Positions 7,223-13,642 of a DNA stretch of 14,669 bases are shown one piece after another. Position 1 is the first letter of the stretch. Each line of letters opens with the position of its first letter. The DNA lies in NCBI GenBank assembly GCA_035533335.1, contig DATLUC010000029.1:1-14669 (forward strand). Direction: 5' to 3'. Under the pieces are notes generated by a model, which was not told the DNA's origin, did no database searches, and worked only from the letters and a program-made list of their open reading frames with translations. The DNA is from DATKSS01 sp035533335. Its GTDB lineage: Bacteria; Chloroflexota; Dormibacteria; Dormibacterales; Dormibacteraceae. The position numbers and the translations under genes were made by a program.

Positions 7223-7648
7223 GTGGCCACCGCGAACATGGGGGTCGTGCGCAGCCTGGCCCGCAAGCCTCTCCTCTGGATGGTCATCGCCGAGCTCGTG
7301 GTCGTGATCGCCCTCATCCTGGTCGCCTGGAACATGGTGGCCTCGGCGGCCACGCCGGCCGGGGCATTTGCCTCTCAGCCGCCCGACCGCGCACCTGCGA
7401 CCGGCGATGCCGCATCGCCTCTGCCCGACCTGTCGGCCGGAGTCCAGCCGGCCGAGCGAGGTCCCGGCGCCGGCCTCAACGTCGACTCAGCCTTCTGGCG
7501 GTCGCGGCTGGACGCGCTGAATCACGACCAGGTGGGCTTCGAGGCGCTCGAGTGGCACCTCACGCGCAACGCACTGGATGCCGCCCAGCGCTATCTCGAA
7601 ACGGTCGTGCTGCCTTCCATCCAGAGCGCTGAGCGGCCGGGAGGCTGA
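7223..7648 (+). CDS. Hypothetical protein with one N-terminal membrane anchor
   Basis: I do not recognise this 141-residue protein. Residues 1-15 are basic (Arg10, Arg14, Lys15), followed by one hydrophobic helix at about 17-36 (LLWMVIAELVVVIALILVAW). Next is an Ala/Pro/Gly-rich low-complexity linker (about 42-92), then a small, probably helical C-terminal domain (WRSRLDALNHDQVGFEALEWHL and on). There is no lipobox and no clear signal peptidase site, so a bitopic protein with its C-terminus outside is likely. The start could be GTG 7223 or ATG 7238, and neither has a strong ribosome site. It begins 21 bases after the aminotransferase, so it may share that transcript. It ends in a shared terminator facing a bactofilin gene. 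Confidence 0.65.
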   Translation: MATANMGVVRSLARKPLLWMVIAELVVVIALILVAWNMVASAATPAGAFASQPPDRAPATGDAASPLPDLSAGVQPAERGPGAGLNVDSAFWRSRLDALNHDQVGFEALEWHLTRNALDAAQRYLETVVLPSIQSAERPGG

Positions 7649-7684
7649 GTCAGGGGATCGGGACGGTGGCCCCTCAGCCTTTTT
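7643..7684 (+). terminator. Intrinsic terminator between convergent genes
   Basis: GGCTGA (7643-7648) pairs with TCAGCC (7674-7679), and GGGG (7653-7656) with CCCC (7670-7673). A 4-base bulge lies on the left arm and a 13-base loop between. TTTTT follows at 7680-7684, so it works in the plus direction for the aminotransferase/hypothetical transcript. The left arm contains the plus gene's TGA stop, and the right arm contains the complement of the bactofilin stop. In the minus direction no T-run follows. Confidence 0.75.
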
Positions 7685-8051
7685 CCGACGACATGGTCAC
7701 GTTTCCGTTGAGCGTGGCGCCGTCTTCGACGGTGAGGCGGGCAACCTTGACATCGCCGTTCAGGCGGCCCGACCCGCCGAGGGTCAAGCGCCGCTTCGCG
7801 GTCACGTTTCCGGTCACCTGGCCCCTGACGCTGACGTTCGACCCTTCGATCGAGGCCTGGATGGTCGCGGTCGAGTCGACGGTCACGTCGCCGGTCGCCT
7901 TGAGCTCGCCCTCCACGTTGCCCTGGATCTTGAGATCGCCCTGGATCTCAAGGCGTCCCTGCAGGACGTCGCGCGGGCCCAGGTTGACGACGTTGGTCCC
8001 GTTCTGGGCGGTCGCCTGCGCGTGAGTCGCGGATTTTTCGGCTTGGGCCAT
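7674..8051 (-). CDS. Bactofilin-type polymer-forming cytoskeletal protein
   Basis: Small self-polymerising cytoskeletal protein of 125 residues. The core at about 28-121 is a run of short beta-helix turns with regularly spaced glycines and alternating hydrophobic residues (LQGRLEIQGDLKIQGNVEGEL, then GQVTGNVTAKRRLTLGGSGRLNGDVKVARLTVEDGATLNGNV). This is the classic bactofilin (DUF583) pattern, flanked by short disordered ends. The ATG at 8051 is chosen over the one at 8084 because a consensus GGAGG lies five bases upstream of it. There is no phenylalanine; Leu114 sits where many bactofilins have Phe in the last turns. No M23 peptidase, a frequent partner, is adjacent. It is divergent from a methyltransferase. 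Its role could be cell shape, envelope organisation or chromosome positioning. Confidence 0.87.
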   Translation of the reverse strand: MAQAEKSATHAQATAQNGTNVVNLGPRDVLQGRLEIQGDLKIQGNVEGELKATGDVTVDSTATIQASIEGSNVSVRGQVTGNVTAKRRLTLGGSGRLNGDVKVARLTVEDGATLNGNVTMSSEKG

Positions 8052-8056
8052 GGGAT

Positions 8057-8061
8057 CCTCC
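8057..8061 (-). promoter_or_regulatory. Shine-Dalgarno site deciding the bactofilin start
   Basis: CCTCC on the plus strand reads GGAGG on the coding strand, five bases before the ATG at 8051-8049. The alternative upstream ATG (8084) has only a weak CACAGAG-like sequence ahead of it. This is the clearest ribosome site in the window. Confidence 0.7.
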
Positions 8062-8321
8062 ACTGCTTTGATCGTGCTTTCCATACTCTGTGCTCAACTC
8101 TGCGAATCGAGCGGACTTGCGCTCTCTAACCAGGCAGACCCTGGACCTGAGCGAGCTAGCATCGTAACAGGCGTGCCGGCAGGCGGCGAGGAAGGCTAGA
8201 AAGGGCTCGGGCCCCAGCCAGGGATCCATGATTTGGAGCGCGTTTCAGTGACTATTCGTTCGAGGAACCAGGTAATCGCCGCTCCGAGTCATGGACAGGC
8301 GTCCGAAGCGGCACGCTCGTG
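8062..8321. promoter_or_regulatory. Divergent intergenic region between bactofilin and methyltransferase
   Basis: About 260 bases without a supported gene, the largest non-coding stretch here. It should hold promoters for both divergent genes. Visible items are an extended -10-like motif on the minus strand (8161-8169), a TGCCGGCA palindrome at 8174-8181, and an imperfect palindrome GGCTCGGGCCCCAGCC around 8194-8209. No tRNA, repeat array or credible plus-strand -35/-10 pair was seen. The palindromes could be operators, but in GC-rich DNA they may be chance. Confidence 0.5.
8161..8169 (-). promoter_or_regulatory. Possible extended -10 promoter element for bactofilin
   Basis: The minus strand reads TGTTACGAT: a TG dinucleotide, one base, then TACGAT, which keeps the T-A....T positions of a sigma-70 -10 box. 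No convincing -35 hexamer lies 16-18 bases upstream, as expected for an extended -10 promoter. It would give a leader of about 110 bases. The match is weak and in this lineage untested. Confidence 0.28.
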
Positions 8322-9185
8322 ATGGACCCGGATTCGTCAGATGAGATGGTCGACCACCTGGTCGACTTCTTCGACCGCGTTGCGGCCGACTACGACACCT
8401 GGGCCGGAGGGCAGCACGCCCGGGTGGCCGCCAGGCTGGTCGACCTTGCGGCCCCGACCAAGGGCGAGCATGCCCTGGACGTAGGGACTGGCACCGGCCT
8501 CGTCGCCCACCTGCTCGCTCCGCTGGTGAGCCCGGGCGCTGTGATCGGCATCGATCTCTCGGAGCGGATGATGTCGATCGCACGCTCCAGAAAGGGCGCC
8601 GACCGCAGGGCGGGGAGCGCCAAGAAGCTTCAGTTCCTCGGGATGGCTGCCGAGGACATGGTCTTCCGGCCCGCGTCCTTCGACCTGGTCACGATGGGCG
8701 AGGCGCTGGCTTACTTTGCCGATCCCACCGCCGCCCTCGCCGAAGCGGCCAGGGTCCTGCGGCAAGGCGGCCGCCTGGCGGTCTCATGCCAGAGGCGAAG
8801 CCTCAGCACCCGCGCCCAGGACCTCTTCTTCCAGGGCCTGGCGCCGCTCGCGAGACGCCACTACCTGAGCCTGCCTCGTTACAGCTCGGAACGCTCGCGT
8901 TTCGGTGAGCCGGACGTCCTGCCGCAGATCCTTGCGGCGGCGGGGTTCGAAGTTACTCGCATGACCGAGATGGTCACGGGCGGGCGCGCTCGCGACGCTC
9001 ATGAATGGACCGACCTCATGGCCGGCGCGGGGCCACTTCCCTACACACTGATCAACTCGCTCGGCCCCCGTTACCGCAAAGAGCTCGAGGCAGAGGTCGA
9101 ATCGGCCATGGACAGCCTAGGAGACCCCGACGAAGCATTCCGGTACCACCACTCCTATCTGATCGCCGTCGCCCGCAAGCGCTGA
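8322..9185 (+). CDS. Class I SAM-dependent methyltransferase
   Basis: Cytoplasmic methyltransferase of 287 residues with a Rossmann-like SAM fold. Motif I is ALDVGTGTG at about 51-59, the acidic ribose-binding end is GIDLSERM at about 76-83, the AEDMVF segment is motif II/III, and the post-motif VLRQGGRLAVS is at about 145-155. The layout (DFFDRVAADYDTW at the start, then motif I) resembles UbiE/MenG-like small-molecule methyltransferases, but the substrate cannot be assigned. ATG 8322 directly follows a GTG at 8319; the choice is uncertain by one codon and no clear ribosome site is visible. The last 31 bases overlap the end of the convergent MFS gene. Confidence 0.85.
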   Translation: MDPDSSDEMVDHLVDFFDRVAADYDTWAGGQHARVAARLVDLAAPTKGEHALDVGTGTGLVAHLLAPLVSPGAVIGIDLSERMMSIARSRKGADRRAGSAKKLQFLGMAAEDMVFRPASFDLVTMGEALAYFADPTAALAEAARVLRQGGRLAVSCQRRSLSTRAQDLFFQGLAPLARRHYLSLPRYSSERSRFGEPDVLPQILAAAGFEVTRMTEMVTGGRARDAHEWTDLMAGAGPLPYTLINSLGPRYRKELEAEVESAMDSLGDPDEAFRYHHSYLIAVARKR

Positions 9186-10660
9186 GGGCCCATCGTCAAA
9201 GCGATCGTCAGCGCGGCCACAAGGCAGATGCCGGCCGCGACCTGGAAGATCTCGCGGTACTCCTGAAGGAAGGCCGAGGCGACGAGCGCCTCCAGCTCGC
9301 GCACCTGGGAGTGAACGTCTGTGCCGTGGAGCACGGGCGTGCCGAGGATCTGGTGGAACCGGTACAGGCCGAACGCCGTCAGCGCCGACAGCCCGATGAG
9401 CATGCCCATCGTCCGGGCAAGTACCACAAGGCTCGTGGCGAGGCCATGGCTCTGCCGGCCGGTCCGCGAGAGGACCGCGGCCGTGACGGGCGCGATCACG
9501 AGCCCAAAACCCAGGCCGCAGGCGGCGAGCGCAACATCGGCCTGGCGCAGCGGACCGAGGTGAAGGTCGAGCTCGTTCGCGCTCCATCCGGACATCTGCA
9601 GGAACGACGCGGCCGCTACCACGACGCCGAAGATGGCGGTGAGCCGGGCGCCGAGCCGCCCCGCGAGGAGCCCTCCGAGGATCGCGCCGATCGGCACCCC
9701 GGCCAGGAACTGAGTTAGCAGCAGGCCGGAGCCGAGCTGGTCGAGGCTGAATACCAGCCGCCCCAGGATGGGCACGTCGACCAGCGCGACCATCAAGGCG
9801 GCGCCCACGAGGAGGTTGGCCACGGACGCCCCCGCAAATAGGCGGCTCCGCAGTAGCTCGCGCGGGATCAGCGGCTCCAGGCGCCGGAGCTGTCGCCAGC
9901 CATAGGCCGCAAGGCACAAGACGCTGGCGGCAAAAGCGGGGACGAAATAAGCGTTGACCGCCCGGTGGTTGGGATCGTCAGGGTAAAGGGCGAGGACCAG
10001 CAGGCCGAGGCCGACCCCGAGCAAGGCCGCGCCGGCCCAGTCGACGGACGAGCTCGCCTCTTCCTTCTGCGGTGTCGCGCGGCGCAACGCTGCCACCAGT
10101 CCAGCGCCGCAGATCACCGCCAGCGGCACGTTGACCCAGAACACGAATCGCCAGCCTCCGAGTCCGGCCGCGGCCGAAGCGAGCGTCGCTCCGTACAGCG
10201 GGCCGAAGACGCTGCCGGCCTCTTGCAGCGCGGCAATCGAACCGAGCGCGATGGTGCGTGGCCGCCCGCTGTAAAGGTCTGCGGCCAGGGCGAGCGACAG
10301 GGGGACCAGACCGCCGCCGCCGAGGCCCTGGATGAACCGGCCCGCGACCAGCCACGGCAAACCGGCGAAGCTCCACAGCCCTGCCGTGGCGGTGATGACC
10401 GACCCGGCCACGAACCCGGCCATGCAGGCCGCGTAGACCGGCGCGCGCCCCCGCATGTCGGAGTAGGCACCGAGCAGGGGCATGGCGATCACGTACCCGG
10501 CCAGGAATCCCGTCACGATGGGCGCGGCCTTATCGAGCTGGTCGATGCTCAGGCCGACGTCGCCAGTCATGGCGGGTAGAAGGGTCACGACGACGTACGC
10601 GTCGAGCGCCGCCACGAACAGGCCGGCGCCGGCCAGACCAAGCAGGGCGCTCTTGGACAC
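9155..10660 (-). CDS. MFS exporter, P55 (Rv1410c)-like, DHA2 type with 14 membrane segments
   Basis: Proton-coupled inner-membrane exporter of 501 residues. Motif D1 with Asp20 (ALDAYVVVTLLP), motif A GAYSDMRGRAPVY at 64-76 and motif C region LQEAGSVFGPLYG at 145-157 are visible. Compared from memory with M. tuberculosis P55, shared stretches include LDxYVVVT, the IDQL/INQL segment, AMPLLG, ADLYS/ADLWS, the E-GSV-GPLYG motif, and LIG-xAL-A-GLYRF-QIL near the end. These make it a likely P55 homologue, not just any EmrB/QacA pump. P55 works with lipoprotein LprG to export triacylglycerides and lipoglycans, and an LprG-type gene lies 14 bases upstream. The GTG start (10660) gives the usual short N-terminus. 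Its 3' end overlaps the convergent methyltransferase gene. Confidence 0.87.
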   Translation of the reverse strand: MSKSALLGLAGAGLFVAALDAYVVVTLLPAMTGDVGLSIDQLDKAAPIVTGFLAGYVIAMPLLGAYSDMRGRAPVYAACMAGFVAGSVITATAGLWSFAGLPWLVAGRFIQGLGGGGLVPLSLALAADLYSGRPRTIALGSIAALQEAGSVFGPLYGATLASAAAGLGGWRFVFWVNVPLAVICGAGLVAALRRATPQKEEASSSVDWAGAALLGVGLGLLVLALYPDDPNHRAVNAYFVPAFAASVLCLAAYGWRQLRRLEPLIPRELLRSRLFAGASVANLLVGAALMVALVDVPILGRLVFSLDQLGSGLLLTQFLAGVPIGAILGGLLAGRLGARLTAIFGVVVAAASFLQMSGWSANELDLHLGPLRQADVALAACGLGFGLVIAPVTAAVLSRTGRQSHGLATSLVVLARTMGMLIGLSALTAFGLYRFHQILGTPVLHGTDVHSQVRELEALVASAFLQEYREIFQVAAGICLVAALTIALTMGPQRLRATAIR

Positions 10661-10674
10661 GGGCCTTGCCTGGG

Positions 10675-11373
10675 CTAGGGCGACGGCGAGGTGATGCTGA
10701 CCGCCGAGTTGAAGCCCCCGATGTCGACCTCGACGGAACTCTCTTTGCCGCCGTCGCCAAACGCGCCGTCGAGCGTCGCCTTGCGGATCAGGTGGTCGGT
10801 CGCGCCGACCCAGATGACGGCTTGCACGGCGCCGGCCGAGCTCAGCTGGGGAAGCATCGCGTGCACCTGATCCGCCGTGTAGGTCGCGCTGACCCGATAG
10901 GAGCTGACCCCGCCCGCCTGGTCGAGGCCCAGGTACTTGGGGGTCTGTCCGGCGGGGATGACGGCCGGCAGCCCGGTGGCCGGGTCGAAGAGCTTGGCCA
11001 GGTCGGGGATGGCCGCCGCGTCAGGGCCGGTGACCTCCTGAAAGGTAGAGAACGGAACGTGTACGAAGACGTGGCCTCCGGTGATCACGACCTCGATGCT
11101 CAGCGACAGGTCCTGCTGCTTGACCGTGTAGGTCGTGTCGCTCTCGCCCGGGAGCCGCACCGACGTTTTCGCCCCCGCCAGGGTGAAGCCCTGGAACGTG
11201 ACCGCGCCCTTGGTGAACTTGAGTGTGGCGGTCACCGTGTTGAGCTTGGCCATCGCGGCAGCGCCGTCGCGCAGAGCTTGCGCCGGGTCTACCGCCTTCG
11301 GCTCCGGACCGCCGCCGCCACCGCAAGCGGACAGCGTCAGCGCCGCGACCAAAACGCCAAGAGCGCGCCTCAT
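10675..11373 (-). CDS. LppX/LprAFG-family lipoprotein, LprG-like
   Basis: Secreted lipid-binding lipoprotein of 232 residues. The signal sequence MRRALGVLVAALTLSAC ends in lipobox LSAC (14-17), so Cys17 is lipidated, followed by a glycine run. The mature domain matches LprG-type features: a DPATGLPAVI segment resembling the LprG NPDTGLANVL region, and AVIWVGATDHLIRKATLDG near the end resembling its VWI...DHQL/AQLD strand (recalled from memory). Such proteins hold triacylated lipids in a hydrophobic cavity outside the membrane. The ATG at 11373 overlaps the ndh stop (ATGA) and starts directly at the signal peptide; a longer reading from 11535 would bury it. The MFS exporter follows after 14 bases, the same order as lprG-p55 in mycobacteria. 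Confidence 0.87.
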   Translation of the reverse strand: MRRALGVLVAALTLSACGGGGGPEPKAVDPAQALRDGAAAMAKLNTVTATLKFTKGAVTFQGFTLAGAKTSVRLPGESDTTYTVKQQDLSLSIEVVITGGHVFVHVPFSTFQEVTGPDAAAIPDLAKLFDPATGLPAVIPAGQTPKYLGLDQAGGVSSYRVSATYTADQVHAMLPQLSSAGAVQAVIWVGATDHLIRKATLDGAFGDGGKESSVEVDIGGFNSAVSITSPSP

Positions 11374-12641
11374 GGCGCGGTCCGGGCCGCGACTCCGCGA
11401 TCGCCTCGCGCGCGGACGATCAGGCGGATCGGCCGGTTGTAGAACACGTAGTCCCAGGCCCAGTTGACCAGGACGAGAATGCGGCTTCGGAAGCTGATCA
11501 CGTTCACCAGGTGCACTGCGAGCCACATCATCCAACCAAGGAACCCCGATAGTCGCACCGCGCCGAGCTGAGCGACCGCGGAGTTGCGTCCGATGGTCGC
11601 CATGATCCCTGGGTCCCGGTAGCGAAACTCGCTGGCGCCACCGGTTCGAACCATCTGGCCGATTGTCGCCGCCACGTGCCTTCCCTCCTGCATGGCGACC
11701 GGGATCAGCATTGGCAGAAGCGCTTCGCCCGCGGCAGCGCCGGCGAGGTCGCCGATCACGAACACGAAGGGGTGTCCGGGCAACTGGAGCGTGGCATCGA
11801 CCGGCACGCGTCTCTGGCGACCCAGTGGCACGCCCAGGTTGGCGCCGAGGTCGGAGGCGCGAACGCCTGCGGTCCAGATCACCGTGCCGGCGACGATCTC
11901 CTGCCCGCCTTTCAGGCGGACGTCATCCCCGTCCACCGATTCGACCATGGCTCCGAGCATGACCTCGACGCCCTTCTTCTCCAGGGACCTTCGCGCGGCC
12001 TCGCGGAGCGCCGGCTCAAACGTGCCGAGCACGTGCGGCGCCGCCTCCAGGAGCAGCACGCGAACCTCTGCCAGGTCGAGCTTGGGGTAGTCCTTGCGCA
12101 GGACGAGGTGAATGAGCTCCGACAACGCACCGGCCATCTCGACGCCTGTTGGTCCTCCTCCGATCACCGCGAAGCTCAGTAGTGCGCGCCGCCCCGACGC
12201 GTCGGCGGTCCATTCAGCCGCCTCGAACTGCGACAGGATCCGGTTGCGTAGAGCCAGGCCGTCACCGAGGTCCTTGAGGCCATACGTGCGCTCGGACAGC
12301 GACTGGTTGCCGAAATAGTCGCTCTGGGCGCCGGTGGCCAGGACCAGGTAGTCATACGGGATGGTCCCGCTGTCGGTGGCGAGCAGCCGGAGGTCCATGT
12401 CGATGCCGGCCACCTCCGCCTGGCGGAACTCTAGGTTGGAGAATGGGCGGATCAGCTCACGCACGGGCCTCGCGATCTCGCCCGGATCGAGCAGCGCTGA
12501 GGCGACCTGGTACAGCAGCGGTGTGAACAGGTGGTAGTTGTTGCGGTCCACCAGGAGCACGCTCACAGGCGAGTGCTTGAGACCGCGGGCACAGGTGAGG
12601 CCGCCGAAGCCGGCGCCCGCGATGACGACTCGCGGTGTCAT
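11370..12641 (-). CDS. ndh: Type II NADH:quinone dehydrogenase (NDH-2)
   Basis: Single-subunit, non-proton-pumping NADH dehydrogenase at the inner face of the membrane, feeding electrons from NADH through FAD to quinone. The 423 residues show two dinucleotide folds: GAGFGG at 9-14 (FAD) and GGGPTGVE at 161-168 (NADH). The FAD-contacting VFVIGDLA is at 293-300, and IPVAMQEG at 313-320 corresponds to the quinone-site AxxQxG region. The C-terminus (about 367-408) is the amphipathic/hydrophobic membrane anchor ending YVFYNRPIRLI. The ATG overlaps the polymerase stop (ATGA) and its own stop overlaps the lipoprotein ATG, so it is embedded in the operon. Related sulfide:quinone reductases lack this combination of anchor and GGGPTGVE context. 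Confidence 0.93.
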   Translation of the reverse strand: MTPRVVIAGAGFGGLTCARGLKHSPVSVLLVDRNNYHLFTPLLYQVASALLDPGEIARPVRELIRPFSNLEFRQAEVAGIDMDLRLLATDSGTIPYDYLVLATGAQSDYFGNQSLSERTYGLKDLGDGLALRNRILSQFEAAEWTADASGRRALLSFAVIGGGPTGVEMAGALSELIHLVLRKDYPKLDLAEVRVLLLEAAPHVLGTFEPALREAARRSLEKKGVEVMLGAMVESVDGDDVRLKGGQEIVAGTVIWTAGVRASDLGANLGVPLGRQRRVPVDATLQLPGHPFVFVIGDLAGAAAGEALLPMLIPVAMQEGRHVAATIGQMVRTGGASEFRYRDPGIMATIGRNSAVAQLGAVRLSGFLGWMMWLAVHLVNVISFRSRILVLVNWAWDYVFYNRPIRLIVRARGDRGVAARTAP

Positions 12642-13642
12642 TGCGGCGGCGGCCGGCGGGACCGTCCTCCGCTGTGCCGCCGGTTGGCCATCTTGTCCAG
12701 CGCCGTCGCCCCGCCGGTCGCGTCGAGCAGGGACTTCGGAAGCTTCTGCTTCTTCTTGGTCACCGGCTCGAACAGGTCGCCCAGCTTGTCGACGCGCTTG
12801 AGGACCTGGTCGGAATCGAAGACCAGCAGGCTCGGGTCATTCGCCTTCAGGCATTTCTCCACCTCGCCCCACGTCACTGGCGTGGACACGGTGGGGCGCG
12901 CACGGGCGCGCAGCGAGTAGACGTTGACGGTCGTCTTGTACTGGTCGTTCTGGCTCCAATCGATCAGCACCCGACCCGTTCGCAGCTCCTTCAGCTGCTT
13001 GTGCACGGCGAGCTCCGGGTGCTTGTCCTCGAAGAGCTCGGCCAAACCCTTGGACACGACCTTGGTCTCGACGTACGTGACCTTCGTGTTCAGCGGCACG
13101 TACAGCTGAAGACCCTTCGAGCCCGACGTCTTGGCGAAGCACTCGAGCCCGTGCTCGGCGAACAGGTCGCGCAGCATGAGGCCGATGCGGCAGCACTCGA
13201 CAATCGTCGCGGGCGGCCCGGGGTCGAGGTCGAAGACCATGGTGCGCGGCTCGGGTAGGTTCGAGGCGAGCGACAGGGAGGTGTGGAACTCGAGGGTTGC
13301 AATCTGGGCTAGCCAGACCAGCGTTGGCATGTCTTGGCAAAGGCAGTAGTACATGTCGCGGTTGTTGCCGCCGCTCCACACGGTCGCTGTCTGGACCCAG
13401 GGCGGCCGGTGCTTCGGACAGTTCTTCTCGTAGAAGAACTCGGCGTCCACCCCGTTCGGGTAGCGCTTGAGCGTCAGCGGGTGGTCGCGCGTGTGCGGAA
13501 GGATTGCCGGTGCGATGCGCGTGTAGTAGTCGATGACCTGCGCTTTGGTGAACCCGCTTTCGGGATAAAGGATCTTCTCCAGGTTCGTGAGCTTGAGGGT
13601 GCGGTCCTCGATCTGCACCTCGACCGAAGTCTCTTTAGCCAC
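12638..13642 (-). CDS. ligD: LigD-type primase-polymerase (AEP family), stand-alone
   Basis: Archaeo-eukaryotic primase-like polymerase of bacterial end joining, adding nucleotides at broken ends; 334 residues as a separate protein. Metal-binding Asp138 and Asp140 lie in VFDLDPG, and the third acid is Asp228 in VLIDWSQND. The nucleotide-binding SGSKGLQLYVPL starts at 173; in LigD polymerases this is usually S-x-K/R-G-L-H, so Gln179 replaces the His. NLEKILYPESGFTK near the N-terminus is typical. A basic tail (KKKQK, RRHSGGRSRR) may bind DNA. The GTG at 13642 overlaps the ligase stop by 8 bases. It resembles the mycobacterial stand-alone Prim-PolC/PolD proteins. It also functions as a separate subunit in organisms where LigD is split. 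Confidence 0.92.
   Translation of the reverse strand: MAKETSVEVQIEDRTLKLTNLEKILYPESGFTKAQVIDYYTRIAPAILPHTRDHPLTLKRYPNGVDAEFFYEKNCPKHRPPWVQTATVWSGGNNRDMYYCLCQDMPTLVWLAQIATLEFHTSLSLASNLPEPRTMVFDLDPGPPATIVECCRIGLMLRDLFAEHGLECFAKTSGSKGLQLYVPLNTKVTYVETKVVSKGLAELFEDKHPELAVHKQLKELRTGRVLIDWSQNDQYKTTVNVYSLRARARPTVSTPVTWGEVEKCLKANDPSLLVFDSDQVLKRVDKLGDLFEPVTKKKQKLPKSLLDATGGATALDKMANRRHSGGRSRRPPPQ

Noticed and set aside
8186..8240. Possible tRNA or small RNA in the GGGCTCGGGCCCCAGCC stretch
   Set aside because: No cloverleaf can be drawn, no T-loop GTTCRA motif is present, and the palindrome leaves no room for a loop; expected by chance in GC-rich DNA.
9965..10579. Plus-strand open frame inside the MFS gene
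   Set aside because: Antisense to clear MFS membrane helices; its translation is a charged, low-complexity sequence without family features.
11374..11535. N-terminal extension of the lipoprotein gene upstream of 11373
   Set aside because: It would put 54 basic residues before a textbook lipoprotein signal sequence and lies wholly within the ndh gene; ATG 11373 with the ATGA overlap is better.
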